In this document: one piece after another, positions 17,953-26,999 of the stretch
Numbering within the stretch: position 1 is the first letter of the stretch
How the letters are laid out: each line of letters opens with the position of its first letter
Origin: Bacteroides zhangwenhongii
Lineage (GTDB): Bacteria > Bacteroidota > Bacteroidia > Bacteroidales > Bacteroidaceae
NCBI RefSeq assembly: GCF_009193325.2
Contig: NZ_CP059856.1
Coordinates: 4,278,001-4,342,000 of the forward strand
Reading direction: 5' to 3'
DNA: 64,000 bases
Position numbers and translations under genes: made by a program
Notes under the pieces: generated by a model
What the model was told of the DNA's origin: nothing
Database searches by the model: none
What the model saw: the letters and a program-made list of their open reading frames with translations, nothing else

Positions 17953-18915
17953 ATGATTAAATTGGCAATTGTGTCTCCCTGCTATAATGAGGAAGAAGTG
18001 TTGGAACAGTCAGCCGCCCGTTTGACAGCCTTGTTTGATGAGCTGGTTGGGAAGGAAAAGATCAGTGCGGACAGCTTCGTGCTTTTTGTAAATGATGGTA
18101 GCAAGGACCGTACGTGGAACATTATCAAGAAGCTGCATAAGGAGAATCCTTACGTGAAAGGAATGAATCTGGCGCGGAACGTAGGTCACCAGAGCGCTAT
18201 CATGGCAGGGATGATGACTGCCAAAGACTGGAGTGACGCCGTTGTTACCATTGATGCGGATTTGCAGGATGACCTGAATGCGATAGAGGAAATGATTGAT
18301 GCTTATACAGCCGGTTACGATGTGGTGTACGGAGTGAAGGTCTCCCGCCAGGCCGACCCGTTGTTGAAACGTCTCTCCGCTACGGCTTTCTACAAACTGC
18401 AGCGCAGGATGGGAGTGGAATCCATTTATAACCATGCCGATTTCCGCTTTCTGAGCCGGAGGGTACTGGAACAGTTGTCACATTATCAAGAGCGTAATCT
18501 ATACCTGCGCGGCATTATTCCTCTGTTGGGCTTTCCTTCTACTACGGTGGACGACGTGATTCGGGAACGCACAGCCGGAAGCTCTAAATATACTCTGCGG
18601 AAAATGCTGGGACTGGCTCTCGACGGAATAACCTCCTTCTCGGTGAAGCCGATTTATGGCATTGTCTATTTGGGTATTATCTTTGTCTTTATCAGCATTC
18701 TGATCGGTTTTTATGTCCTTTATTCGTTGATTGCGGGAACGGCGGAACATGGCTGGGCCTCTCTGATGTTATCCGTATGGTTTGTAGGCGGTGTCGTCCT
18801 GATGTCAATCGGTGCGGTAGGGCTGTACATCGGAAAGATATATAAAGAGGTGAAACATCGTCCGCTTTATAATGTAGAAGAGGTGTTATGCGATGAGGAT
18901 AAACAAAGTCATTAA
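17953..18915 (+). CDS. GT2 undecaprenyl-phosphate glycosyltransferase (ArnC-like)
   Basis: 320 aa. N-terminal GT-A domain: IVSPCYNEEEVLEQ at the start, FVNDGSKDRTW, and the DxD motif VVTIDADLQDD (Asp101/Asp103). The C-terminus carries two membrane helices (about 235-265 and 273-300) and ends in GKIYKEVKHRPLY, the arrangement of ArnC/GtrB/DPM1-like enzymes. These transfer a sugar from a nucleotide donor to a polyprenyl phosphate on the inner membrane's cytoplasmic face. It is 8 bp after the deacetylase and overlaps the gtrA-like gene by 23 bp, so the three form a tight operon. The sugar is not known. Confidence 0.92.
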   Translation: MIKLAIVSPCYNEEEVLEQSAARLTALFDELVGKEKISADSFVLFVNDGSKDRTWNIIKKLHKENPYVKGMNLARNVGHQSAIMAGMMTAKDWSDAVVTIDADLQDDLNAIEEMIDAYTAGYDVVYGVKVSRQADPLLKRLSATAFYKLQRRMGVESIYNHADFRFLSRRVLEQLSHYQERNLYLRGIIPLLGFPSTTVDDVIRERTAGSSKYTLRKMLGLALDGITSFSVKPIYGIVYLGIIFVFISILIGFYVLYSLIAGTAEHGWASLMLSVWFVGGVVLMSIGAVGLYIGKIYKEVKHRPLYNVEEVLCDEDKQSH

Positions 18916-19318
18916 AGAGACATGGGAACAACACCCGGACTGGCAGGAGAAATTCTGGCAGTTTATGCGTTTTGGCATCGTCGGTACGATATCTTCGGCG
19001 ATTCACTATGGCGTATATTGTCTGGTGCTGTTGGCAGCCAATCCGACGCTTTCTTTTACGGCAGGTTATGCAGTCGGATTTGTCTGTAACTATTTTCTAA
19101 CTACATTCTTTACATTCCGTTCCAAACCCTCATCGCGCAACGCCGTCGGGTTTGGTTTTAGTCATTTACTCAATTATCTGCTTGAGGTAGGTTTGCTGAA
19201 CCTTTTCCTGTGGATCGGATTCGGTGAGTTTCTCGCTCCTATATTGGTGCTTATCGTAGTCGTTCCCATCAATTTCCTGATTCTTCACTTCGTATATACT
19301 TATAAAAATAAACAGTAG
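18893..19318 (+). CDS. GtrA-family membrane protein
   Basis: 141 aa with four predicted membrane helices. Typical GtrA stretches are FMRFGIVGTISSAIHYGVYC near the first helix and YAVGFVCNYFLTTFFTFRS across the second. GtrA-type proteins are proposed flippases for polyprenyl-phosphate-linked sugars made by the neighbouring GT2 enzyme. The gene overlaps the end of the ArnC-like gene by 23 bp in another frame, implying translational coupling. It fits as the step between the cytoplasmic transferase and the periplasmic ArnT-like transferase encoded at 21321-23051. Confidence 0.9.
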   Translation: MRINKVIKETWEQHPDWQEKFWQFMRFGIVGTISSAIHYGVYCLVLLAANPTLSFTAGYAVGFVCNYFLTTFFTFRSKPSSRNAVGFGFSHLLNYLLEVGLLNLFLWIGFGEFLAPILVLIVVVPINFLILHFVYTYKNKQ

Positions 19319-19357
19319 GGCTGCTTTCAGAACTATTCATAAAAAGAAAAAGCTATT

Positions 19358-21331
19358 ATGAAACGTTTTCTAAATCTTATTGTATATATACTTTCCGTGC
19401 ATCTTTCCGCTCTGATAATCACCGGATTGTTCAGAGGGGTATTGTTCATTTCTTCTCACCATCAACTGACTGCCGAAGCACTGTCTGATAAAAGTCTGTC
19501 ATTGATAGCATTTATACATGGAGTATGGTTCGATAACGTGATAGGTTGTTACATATTACTGCTTCCGCTGACGGTAGCTGTAGTCTGTGGGCTTTGCAAC
19601 TGTTACGGGAAGGCTTTATTCCGTTTCTTCACTATCTTCTTCAGTGTCTTTTATGGGTTGGTTTATCTGATCAGTGCGGCCGATATTCCTTATTTCGCCT
19701 ACTTTTTCAAGCATATCAATTCTTCCATTTTCGAATGGTTCGGTTATGCGGGTACTACTGCGGGGATGATATTGGGAGAGACTTCCTATTATTTGTCCAT
19801 TGCCTTATTCCTGCTCTTTTTGATTGGCTTTATTGTGTGGATTGCCTTTCTTGGCCGGTATTTCCGTCACCGTTGCCTGTTTGCTCCCGGTTCATTCCCT
19901 TGCTTGGAACGAAGTGTTGCGGGTTTGGTAGGGCTTGGCTTGATCGGGCTCTGTGTATTTGGCATTAGGGGACGTACAGGCTATAATCCGATCAAGGTAA
20001 GTGCCGCTTATTTCTGTCAGGATGCCTTTTTGAATCAGTTGGGAGTCAGTCCGACTTTTAATTTGTTGACGAGCGTGCTGGACGACCGACGGCCGGAAAA
20101 CAGATATCTGCATCTGATGGATGAACAGGAAGCGTTGGAAAAAGTAAAAGCTTTGTTAGCACGGCCGGGTGAACCGGATGTCTCTCCGTTGGCGGTTTAT
20201 CGGCATAATTCACAGGATAGTGTATCGCAACGCCGTCCCAATGTGGTATTGATTATGATGGAGTCGATGTCGTCCAATTTTATGAAACGTTTCGGGCAGT
20301 CACAGAATCTGACTCCTTTTTTGGATAGCCTGTATGCCTGTTCCCTTAGTTTCCCCAACTTTTATTCGGCGGGGATTCACACCAATCATGGTTTGTACGC
20401 TACTTTATATTCTTTTCCTGCCATGATGAAACGGAACTTGATGAAAGGTTCGGTGATTCCCCATTATTCGGGATTGCCTACGGTATTGAAGGAGAATGGA
20501 TATCATAATCTGTTTTTTATGACACATGAAGGGCAGTACGATAATATGAATGCCTTTTTCAGGACGAACGGTTTTGATGAGGTCTTTGCTCAGGAAGATT
20601 ATCCGTCTGAGAAGGTTGTGAATAGTTTTGGAGTACAGGATGATTTCTTATACGACTATGCTATTCCGGTTTTGAATCGGACGGCAGACGAAGGGCAACC
20701 GTTTTTCGCTACCTTATTGTCAATCAGCAATCATCCGCCTTATGTAATACCTCCTTATTTCCATCCCCGAACGGACAAACCGGAAACTCAGATTGTGGAA
20801 TATGCGGACTGGGCTTTGCGTAAATTTTTCGAAGAAGCGCGCAAGCAGCCGTGGTTTGAGAATACGATATTCGTGTTGGAGGGAGATCATGGCAAATTGG
20901 TTGGGGATGCGGAGTGTGAGCTTCCGCAATCGTATAATCATATCCCGTTGATGATTTATTCCAACAGTATAACTCCTGCGGAACATACGGCTTTTGGCGG
21001 ACAAATAGACATACAGCCTACGGTATTGGGACTGTTGGGTATTGATTATTTGCAGAATAATTTCGGAGTGGACTTGTTGAAAGAAGAACGTCCGTGTATG
21101 TTTTATACAGCCGATAATATGATTGTAGGCCGTAATGCGACTCAGTTGTATATGTACAATTATGAGACGAATCAGGAATTTGCCTATCATACCGATAATG
21201 GAAAGCTGGTTCACGTTCCGATGGATGATAGTTTTCTGCCCTTGAAAGAATATAGTTTTTCCATGCTCCAGTCAGCGGAATATCTGGTGAAGCATGGAAA
21301 AACAGTGAATTCATCCGAGACTACTTTTTGA
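19358..21331 (+). CDS. LTA synthase / phosphoglycerol-transferase-like sulfatase-fold enzyme
   Basis: 657 aa. The N-terminal third has about five membrane helices; the C-terminal domain (about 290-600) is an extracytoplasmic alkaline-phosphatase/sulfatase fold. The metal and nucleophile motifs of LtaS/MdoB/EptA relatives are visible: Glu302 in VVLIMMESMSS, Thr342 in GIHTNHGLYAT (probable nucleophile) and Asp510-His511 in EGDHGKLVG. Such enzymes transfer phosphoglycerol or phosphoethanolamine from a phospholipid to a glycan or lipid acceptor. It begins 39 bp after gtrA and overlaps the convergent ArnT-like gene by 11 bp. Acceptor and donor cannot be told from sequence. Confidence 0.88.
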   Translation: MKRFLNLIVYILSVHLSALIITGLFRGVLFISSHHQLTAEALSDKSLSLIAFIHGVWFDNVIGCYILLLPLTVAVVCGLCNCYGKALFRFFTIFFSVFYGLVYLISAADIPYFAYFFKHINSSIFEWFGYAGTTAGMILGETSYYLSIALFLLFLIGFIVWIAFLGRYFRHRCLFAPGSFPCLERSVAGLVGLGLIGLCVFGIRGRTGYNPIKVSAAYFCQDAFLNQLGVSPTFNLLTSVLDDRRPENRYLHLMDEQEALEKVKALLARPGEPDVSPLAVYRHNSQDSVSQRRPNVVLIMMESMSSNFMKRFGQSQNLTPFLDSLYACSLSFPNFYSAGIHTNHGLYATLYSFPAMMKRNLMKGSVIPHYSGLPTVLKENGYHNLFFMTHEGQYDNMNAFFRTNGFDEVFAQEDYPSEKVVNSFGVQDDFLYDYAIPVLNRTADEGQPFFATLLSISNHPPYVIPPYFHPRTDKPETQIVEYADWALRKFFEEARKQPWFENTIFVLEGDHGKLVGDAECELPQSYNHIPLMIYSNSITPAEHTAFGGQIDIQPTVLGLLGIDYLQNNFGVDLLKEERPCMFYTADNMIVGRNATQLYMYNYETNQEFAYHTDNGKLVHVPMDDSFLPLKEYSFSMLQSAEYLVKHGKTVNSSETTF

Positions 21332-23051
21332 TGAATTTGTATATCTCGGCAGTCTGGCGAAGAACGGGTTTGGGTGATTGATAGACCCGTTCGAATTGGT
21401 AGCCTTCCTTTTCGAACTCGGGAAGATTCCGTTCTGCATCCTGCATTCCTATTAGCAAGAACCCTTCCGAAGGACGGTCTTTGTAGAAGTTTCCGATCCG
21501 GTTTCCCAGATAGAAGTTGATCTCAAAATAGTGTACAGGGTCACCTATGGAACGTACACCGGCTTCGATAAATTCGTAAAGCGTGCCTGCACTTGCCGGT
21601 ACTACCCGGTCTATTTCCGCAGCAACGGATTTTACCGATTTTGAATTGAGAATAGGTGGCTGGTAAGCTCCGTCCAGTGCGATATACATTCCCATAGTCA
21701 GGGCAACGATGGCATAGAGGAATCGGTTGCTGAGTGTATATTTGCGTTGATAGAACCACCAGCAGATGCCAAGCAACGTAGGAATGGCAATTAATATGAA
21801 AGAGCCGATTCCGTTAATGTTCTGTATGGCACGCAGGAAATTGATGTTGTTCTGCGCATGACGGCCTTGAAAGATTGTTTCCGGGATAAGACCGCATTTC
21901 ACGGCAATGAAACAGGCAAATAATAGTAAACTCAGTACGGCGAGGATACTACCGTATACTTTTATCACTTTAGAGCGTTTCTTCACCAGATAGAATAAAT
22001 ATTTGGCCAGGAAGTATGCGATGAAAGGATAAATAGGCATTAGGTATACGCTACGTTTACTTTGCGGTATGCAGTAGAATATGAATGTGGCAACTATGCT
22101 GGTAAGAGCGAACAAATCCACCGGATCCATATTCTTGATCCATGCGGTAAAGCGTTTCCACCAGGCAGCCGGCTGGATACTGAATTTATGATAGGTGAGA
22201 CTGAAAAGAGAAAGCACTGCCAATAACGTCCAAGGTACATAACCGGCAAACAGGGTTACGAAGTTGTAATGCCAGGGATTCACGCAGGAGTCGTAACTCA
22301 TTGTGTTGGTCATACGTCCGAAGTTCTCTTCCATGACTAATGCAAGGAATTCTTCTCCCCCTTGTTGGTAAGCGGCTATGTACCAACAGAACGGCAAGAT
22401 GAGTGAAAGGATGGCCCATGCGGAAAGGAGAAGGAAAGCCCTGAAGAAGTTTACTCCTCTGAGCAGAAGGAATACACCTGTAACCAGACAGGGAATGATC
22501 GTACCTACCGGACCTTTGGTCAACGTTCCCAAACTCATAAGAAGGATGGCTAGCCAGGGAATGCCTTTAAGCCCTTTCTCGTACCATCTGTAAAAACAAT
22601 ATAACGCACAGACGGTGAGGGCTGTCAGCACCATATCCACCCGGCAGTTGGCTCCGGCACGATGTAACTCGAAGTTGGTCAAGGTGATGAATGCGGTGAG
22701 CAGCGCCACTTCCGTTCCTTTTCTTTTGGCGAAGAAAAGAAAGCCGAAAAGAGTCATGGAGATTAGCGCGATGGCCGATGGCAAACGGGAAGTCATCTCC
22801 GTAACCTGACCGCCGTTCAATGTTGAAACGGCTGCAATAGTCCAATGGAAGAAAGGTGGTTTGTAGGGTATCTCTCCTCCATTATTTCTCGGCAAAATCC
22901 AGTTGTCGCTTTCCAACATAGAATAGGATACAATCGATTCGCGGGGCTCGCCTTTGGTGTGATACTCCGGCAGCCCGAGAAAAGGAAGGATCGTTACTAC
23001 GCAAATGACTAATAGTAGCCAGAAAGCTTTGTTAGAAGTCAATGTTTTCAT
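21321..23051 (-). CDS. ArnT-like GT39 glycosyltransferase
   Basis: 576 aa, about a dozen membrane helices. The first periplasmic loop contains YHTKGEPRESIVSYSML (Glu35/Glu38 region), the acidic motif of ArnT/PMT (GT-C) enzymes; WILPRNNGGEIPYKPPFFHW follows, as in ArnT. These enzymes move a sugar from an undecaprenyl-phosphate carrier to an acceptor on the periplasmic side, such as lipid A. It is convergent with the LTA-synthase-like gene (11-bp overlap at 3' ends). Together with the deacetylase, ArnC-like and GtrA genes it completes an Arn-like pathway, though the acceptor may not be lipid A. Confidence 0.9.
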   Translation of the reverse strand: MKTLTSNKAFWLLLVICVVTILPFLGLPEYHTKGEPRESIVSYSMLESDNWILPRNNGGEIPYKPPFFHWTIAAVSTLNGGQVTEMTSRLPSAIALISMTLFGFLFFAKRKGTEVALLTAFITLTNFELHRAGANCRVDMVLTALTVCALYCFYRWYEKGLKGIPWLAILLMSLGTLTKGPVGTIIPCLVTGVFLLLRGVNFFRAFLLLSAWAILSLILPFCWYIAAYQQGGEEFLALVMEENFGRMTNTMSYDSCVNPWHYNFVTLFAGYVPWTLLAVLSLFSLTYHKFSIQPAAWWKRFTAWIKNMDPVDLFALTSIVATFIFYCIPQSKRSVYLMPIYPFIAYFLAKYLFYLVKKRSKVIKVYGSILAVLSLLLFACFIAVKCGLIPETIFQGRHAQNNINFLRAIQNINGIGSFILIAIPTLLGICWWFYQRKYTLSNRFLYAIVALTMGMYIALDGAYQPPILNSKSVKSVAAEIDRVVPASAGTLYEFIEAGVRSIGDPVHYFEINFYLGNRIGNFYKDRPSEGFLLIGMQDAERNLPEFEKEGYQFERVYQSPKPVLRQTAEIYKFIKK

Positions 23052-23080
23052 ATTTACTTGTTTTGAATTTTATATCATAT

Positions 23081-23710
23081 TTATTTTCTTCCGAAGTCCG
23101 CCGGGATTTCTCCCCATTCTTTCGTTTCCCATTTGAGGATACGGGTAGTGTAGGTATTCGTGTTCAGCCACTTTTCCGCCCGTTCTATCAATTGGAACAG
23201 TGCTTCTGTTTCCTCATTTCGGGGGAGTTTGGTCTTGCACTTCTTTTGTCGTACCCAACTGATGGCATTGACACTGTCGCTATAAATGGGCATATCGAAT
23301 CCTTTCTGTTTCAATATCGCCAGTCCGTGCACGATAGCCAGAAATTCTCCGATATTATTCGTTCCTTTCATCGGACCGAAATGGAAGATCTCTTGTCGGC
23401 TGGCTATGTGTACGCCGCGATATTCCATAGGGCCGGGATTTCCACTGCAAGCCGCGTCTACCGCCAGACTATTGTCTATCACGGAAGGAGGCAACAGATC
23501 GGAGGATATCTTTTCATTTTTCTTTTTTGCGTTTTTTCCTATATAAGCGTATGGTGAGGCTGAGAGTGCGCGTTCGGCTTCTTCACGGGTGTCGAAAGAT
23601 TTATATTTGGCGCCTTCATACCCTTTGATTTGGAGCTGGCAATCCGTCCAGGAGGTATAAACTCCGGGAGTGACGCCTTCCCATACTACGTAGAATTTCT
23701 GTTTAGCCAT
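23081..23710 (-). CDS. Ribonuclease H with N-terminal viroplasmin/HBD domain
   Basis: 209 aa. Residues about 5-48 form the hybrid-binding viroplasmin domain (FYVVWEGVTPGVYTSW, then YKSFDTREEAERAL). A lysine-rich linker leads to the RNase H fold from about 80. Catalytic acids visible: Asp85 (LAVDAACSGNPGP), Glu122 (NNIGEFLAIVHGL) and Asp145 (IYSDSVNAISWV). It degrades RNA in RNA-DNA hybrids in the cytoplasm. A possible promoter lies at 23735-23766 on the minus strand (TACCTTCG with TTG 21 bp upstream). The gene is transcribed divergently from the nitroreductase. Confidence 0.92.
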   Translation of the reverse strand: MAKQKFYVVWEGVTPGVYTSWTDCQLQIKGYEGAKYKSFDTREEAERALSASPYAYIGKNAKKKNEKISSDLLPPSVIDNSLAVDAACSGNPGPMEYRGVHIASRQEIFHFGPMKGTNNIGEFLAIVHGLAILKQKGFDMPIYSDSVNAISWVRQKKCKTKLPRNEETEALFQLIERAEKWLNTNTYTTRILKWETKEWGEIPADFGRK

Positions 23711-23754
23711 AAAAGATAATGGTTTATTCGGCTGCGAAGGTACGAATATATTCT

Positions 23755-23771
23755 CTAACTGAACAAGTTAG
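23755..23771. promoter_or_regulatory. Inverted repeat in the RNase H / nitroreductase divergent region
   Basis: CTAACT and AGTTAG flank a 5-bp spacer and overlap the -33 position of the likely RNase H promoter. It may be an operator for one or both divergent genes; chance is possible at this length. Confidence 0.25.
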
Positions 23772-23834
23772 TAGAGTTACTTGTTATAAAAAAAAGAGAG
23801 TTTAAGAAATATCATATATAAGAAAGGAAATATT

Positions 23835-24437
23835 ATGGAAAGATCTTTTAGTGAAGCATTAAAACATCGTCGGACTTACTATTCAATTACTAATCAGTCA
23901 CCTATATCCGATCAGGAAATCGAGTGTATCGTGAGTACGGTTGTTCGTCATGTGCCTTCGGCATTTAATTCCCAGTCCACACGCGTGGTGTTACTGCTGG
24001 GTGAGTCTCACAAAAAATTGTGGAAAATCGTGAAAGACGCTTTGAAGAAGATTGTGCCGGCAGACGCCTTTGTGAAAACAGAGGAGAAGATAGACCACTC
24101 GTTTGCCTGTGGATATGGCACTGTGTTGTTCTTTGAAGATCAGAAAGTAGTCAAAGGGCTTCAGGAAGCTTTCCCCTCCTATCAGGAAAACTTTCCGGGA
24201 TGGTCGCTGCAAACTTCCGCCATGCACCAACTGGCTATGTGGACAATGCTGGAAGATGTGGGCTTCGGAGCGTCATTGCAACATTATAACCCGTTGATTG
24301 ACGAGGAAGTGCGTCGGACATGGAACTTGCCGGAGCATTGGCACTTGATTGCCGAAATGCCGTTCGGGCTTCCTGCCGGAAAACCGGGAGAAAAAGAATT
24401 CCAACCGCTCGAAGAAAGAGTGAAAATCTTTAAATAA
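23835..24437 (+). CDS. Nitroreductase-family protein
   Basis: 200 aa, the length of compact FMN-dependent nitroreductases related to yeast Frm2/Hbn1. It opens with FSEALKHRRTYYSI, the basic patch that binds FMN phosphate, and has SAFNSQSTRVVLLLGESHKKLW, then AMHQLAMWTMLEDVGFGASLQHYNP and a terminal MPFGLPAGKPGEKEFQPLEERV typical of the group. Probable NAD(P)H-dependent oxidoreductase in the cytoplasm; the natural substrate is unknown. It stops 6 bp before a long inverted repeat that runs into the aroK start. Confidence 0.9.
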   Translation: MERSFSEALKHRRTYYSITNQSPISDQEIECIVSTVVRHVPSAFNSQSTRVVLLLGESHKKLWKIVKDALKKIVPADAFVKTEEKIDHSFACGYGTVLFFEDQKVVKGLQEAFPSYQENFPGWSLQTSAMHQLAMWTMLEDVGFGASLQHYNPLIDEEVRRTWNLPEHWHLIAEMPFGLPAGKPGEKEFQPLEERVKIFK

Positions 24438-24441
24438 TGAA

Positions 24442-24479
24442 ATAAATGACTAATTTTGCAGGTAAAATTAGTCATTTAT
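24442..24479. repeat. 16-bp perfect inverted repeat reaching into the aroK start codon
   Basis: AAATGACTAATTTT (24444-24457) and AAAATTAGTCATTT (24464-24477) are perfectly complementary around a 6-bp loop, and one more TA/AT step on each side extends the stem to 16 bp, ending inside the aroK ATG (24478-24480). The left arm contains TAATTTTG (24451-24458), a good -7 box. Confidence 0.8.
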
Positions 24480-25005
24480 GATTCGTATCTTCCTTACCGG
24501 CTATATGGGCGCCGGAAAAACGACATTGGGCAAGGCTTTTGCCCGCAAGTTGAATATACCGTTCATTGATCTGGATTGGTATATCGAAGAGCGTTTCCAC
24601 AAAACGGTGGGAGAGTTATTCACAGAACGGGGTGAGGCCGGATTCAGGGAGCTGGAGAGGAATATGCTTCATGAGGTAGCCGAGTTCGAAAATGTGGTAA
24701 TCTCTACGGGTGGGGGAGCGCCTTGTTTTTTTGATAATATGGAGTTTATGAATCGGGCAGGTAAGACGGTTTTTCTGGATGTGCATCCCGATGTGCTGTT
24801 CAGACGCTTGCGTGTGGCCAAGCAGCAGCGTCCCATCCTTCAGGGAAAAGAAGATGACGAGTTGAAGACTTTTATCATACAGGCACTTGAAAAACGCGCG
24901 CCTTTTTATCATCAGGCACATTATATCTTTAATGCGGACGAATTGGAAGACCGATGGCAGATTGAAACATCGGTGCAACGTTTGCAACAACTTCTCGGAT
25001 TATAA
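24478..25005 (+). CDS. aroK: Shikimate kinase
   Basis: 175 aa. ATP-dependent phosphorylation of shikimate at the 3-OH, fifth step of the shikimate pathway to chorismate, in the cytoplasm. P-loop GYMGAGKTTLG (8-18, Lys14), then FIDLDWYIEER (the shikimate-binding Asp region), FRELERNML, and STGGGAPC (Gly-rich shikimate contact), RPIL in the lid. The length is normal. The start codon is fixed by the P-loop spacing, but it lies in the end of a 16-bp inverted repeat with a -7 box about 20 bp upstream, so the mRNA leader may be only about a dozen bases with no ribosome-binding site. Confidence 0.95.
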   Translation: MIRIFLTGYMGAGKTTLGKAFARKLNIPFIDLDWYIEERFHKTVGELFTERGEAGFRELERNMLHEVAEFENVVISTGGGAPCFFDNMEFMNRAGKTVFLDVHPDVLFRRLRVAKQQRPILQGKEDDELKTFIIQALEKRAPFYHQAHYIFNADELEDRWQIETSVQRLQQLLGL

Positions 25006-25034
25006 CATAATTGAACGAATTAATAGGCAATTAA

Positions 25035-25065
25035 TTGGCAAGATGTAGATAAATCTGTATTTTTG
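25035..25065 (+). promoter_or_regulatory. Bacteroides-type promoter for speA-argB
   Basis: TTGG (25035-25038), 19-bp spacer, TATTTTTG (25058-25065). The -7 box overlaps the longest possible start at 25063, which argues for ATG 25105 as the real speA start. Confidence 0.65.
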
Positions 25066-25104
25066 CCCTCCAATTATTTACTAAAAACACTGAATTACAG
25101 AAAA

Positions 25105-26997
25105 ATGAGAAAGTGGCGTATTGAAGATTCTGAGGAACTCTACAACATCACGGGTTGGGGGACCTCGTACTTTGGTATTAATGACAAAGGACATGTCGTT
25201 GTTACACCGCGTAGAGACGGAGTGACTGTCGATCTGAAAGAATTGGTTGACGAGTTGCAGTTGCGGGATGTGGCAGCCCCTATGCTGGTACGTTTCCCGG
25301 ATATTCTGGACAACCGTATTGAAAAGATGTCGTCTTGTTTCAAACAGGCGGCTGAGGAATACGGGTATAAAGCGCAGAACTTTATTATCTATCCGATCAA
25401 GGTCAACCAGATGCGCCCTGTAGTGGAGGAAATTATCAGTCACGGAAAGAAGTTCAATCTTGGACTGGAAGCCGGTTCCAAGCCTGAGCTCCATGCGGTG
25501 ATTGCCGTCAATACGGATTCCGACTCATTGATTGTCTGCAATGGTTATAAAGACGAAAGTTATATAGAGCTGGCTTTGCTTGCCCAGAAAATGGGTAAAC
25601 GTATCTTCCTCGTTGTGGAGAAGATGAACGAGCTTAAGCTGATAGCGAAGATGGCAAAACAGCTGAATGTGGAACCCAACATCGGTATCCGTATCAAACT
25701 CGCTTCTTCCGGTAGCGGAAAGTGGGAAGAGTCGGGAGGAGATGCCAGCAAGTTCGGCTTGACTTCCAGTGAGTTGCTCGAAGCACTCGATTTTCTGGAA
25801 AGTAAGGGCATGAAGGATTGTCTGAAGTTGATTCATTTCCATATCGGAAGTCAGGTGACGAAGATCCGCCGCATCAAGACCGCTTTGCGCGAGGCTTCAC
25901 AGTTCTATGTGCAACTTCATTCGATGGGATTCAAGGTCGAGTTTGTCGATATCGGCGGCGGATTGGGAGTCGATTATGACGGAACACGTTCATCCAGCAG
26001 TGAGGGGAGTGTCAATTATTCGATCCAGGAATATGTGAACGACTCGATTTCCACTTTGGTGGACGTGAGTGACAAGAACGGTATCCCGCATCCGAACATC
26101 ATAACAGAGAGTGGCCGTGCCTTGACGGCGCATCATTCGGTACTTATCTTTGAGGTGCTCGAAACGGCTACCTTGCCCGAATGGGACGATGAAGAGGAGA
26201 TTGCTCCGGATGCACATGAACTGGTGCAGGAATTGTATGCCATTTGGGATACACTGAACCAGAATAAGATGTTGGAGGCTTGGCATGATGCGCAGCAGAT
26301 CAGGGAAGAGGCGTTGGATTTGTTTAGTCATGGAATCGTGGACTTGAAGACCCGTGCGCAGATCGAGCGTCTGTATTGGTCGATCACTCGTGAGATCAAT
26401 CAGATTGCCGGTGGTTTGAAACATGCGCCTGATGAATTCCGGGGATTGTCTAAGTTGTTGGCGGATAAATACTTCTGTAACTTCTCATTGTTCCAGTCAT
26501 TGCCGGACTCTTGGGCGATTGACCAGATATTCCCGATTATGCCTATACAGCGGTTGGATGAAAAGCCCGAACGTTCGGCTACTTTGCAGGATATAACCTG
26601 TGATTCGGACGGTAAGATTGCCAACTTTATTTCTACGCGTAATGTAGCTCATTATCTGCCTGTACATGCTTTGAAGAAAACGGAGCCTTATTATGTCGCT
26701 GTTTTCCTTGTGGGGGCTTATCAGGAGATTTTGGGAGATATGCATAACTTATTCGGTGACACGAATGCCGTACACGTTTCGGTGAATGAGAAGGGATACA
26801 GTATCGAACAGATTATTGATGGAGAAACGGTAGCGGAAGTACTGGACTATGTGCAATACAGTCCGAAGAAACTGGTACGTACACTCGAAACTTGGGTGAC
26901 GAAATCGGTGAAAGAGGGTAAGATCTCTTTGGAAGAAGGAAAAGAATTTCTTTCCAACTACCGTTCGGGACTTTATGGATATACGTATTTGGAATAA
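25105..26997 (+). CDS. speA: Biosynthetic arginine decarboxylase
   Basis: 630 aa from ATG 25105. PLP-dependent decarboxylation of arginine to agmatine, the first step of polyamine (spermidine) synthesis by the agmatine route. Features: GTSYFGINDKGHV at the start, the PLP lysine Lys99 in YPIKVNQ, GLEAGSKPEL, the HFHIGSQ and DIGGGLGVDYDGT PLP/substrate motifs, and a long C-terminal region ending YGYTYLE as in bacterial SpeA. Length is typical of the family. argB starts 2 bp after its stop, so the two are co-transcribed. Confidence 0.96.
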   Translation: MRKWRIEDSEELYNITGWGTSYFGINDKGHVVVTPRRDGVTVDLKELVDELQLRDVAAPMLVRFPDILDNRIEKMSSCFKQAAEEYGYKAQNFIIYPIKVNQMRPVVEEIISHGKKFNLGLEAGSKPELHAVIAVNTDSDSLIVCNGYKDESYIELALLAQKMGKRIFLVVEKMNELKLIAKMAKQLNVEPNIGIRIKLASSGSGKWEESGGDASKFGLTSSELLEALDFLESKGMKDCLKLIHFHIGSQVTKIRRIKTALREASQFYVQLHSMGFKVEFVDIGGGLGVDYDGTRSSSSEGSVNYSIQEYVNDSISTLVDVSDKNGIPHPNIITESGRALTAHHSVLIFEVLETATLPEWDDEEEIAPDAHELVQELYAIWDTLNQNKMLEAWHDAQQIREEALDLFSHGIVDLKTRAQIERLYWSITREINQIAGGLKHAPDEFRGLSKLLADKYFCNFSLFQSLPDSWAIDQIFPIMPIQRLDEKPERSATLQDITCDSDGKIANFISTRNVAHYLPVHALKKTEPYYVAVFLVGAYQEILGDMHNLFGDTNAVHVSVNEKGYSIEQIIDGETVAEVLDYVQYSPKKLVRTLETWVTKSVKEGKISLEEGKEFLSNYRSGLYGYTYLE

Positions 26998-26999
26998 TA

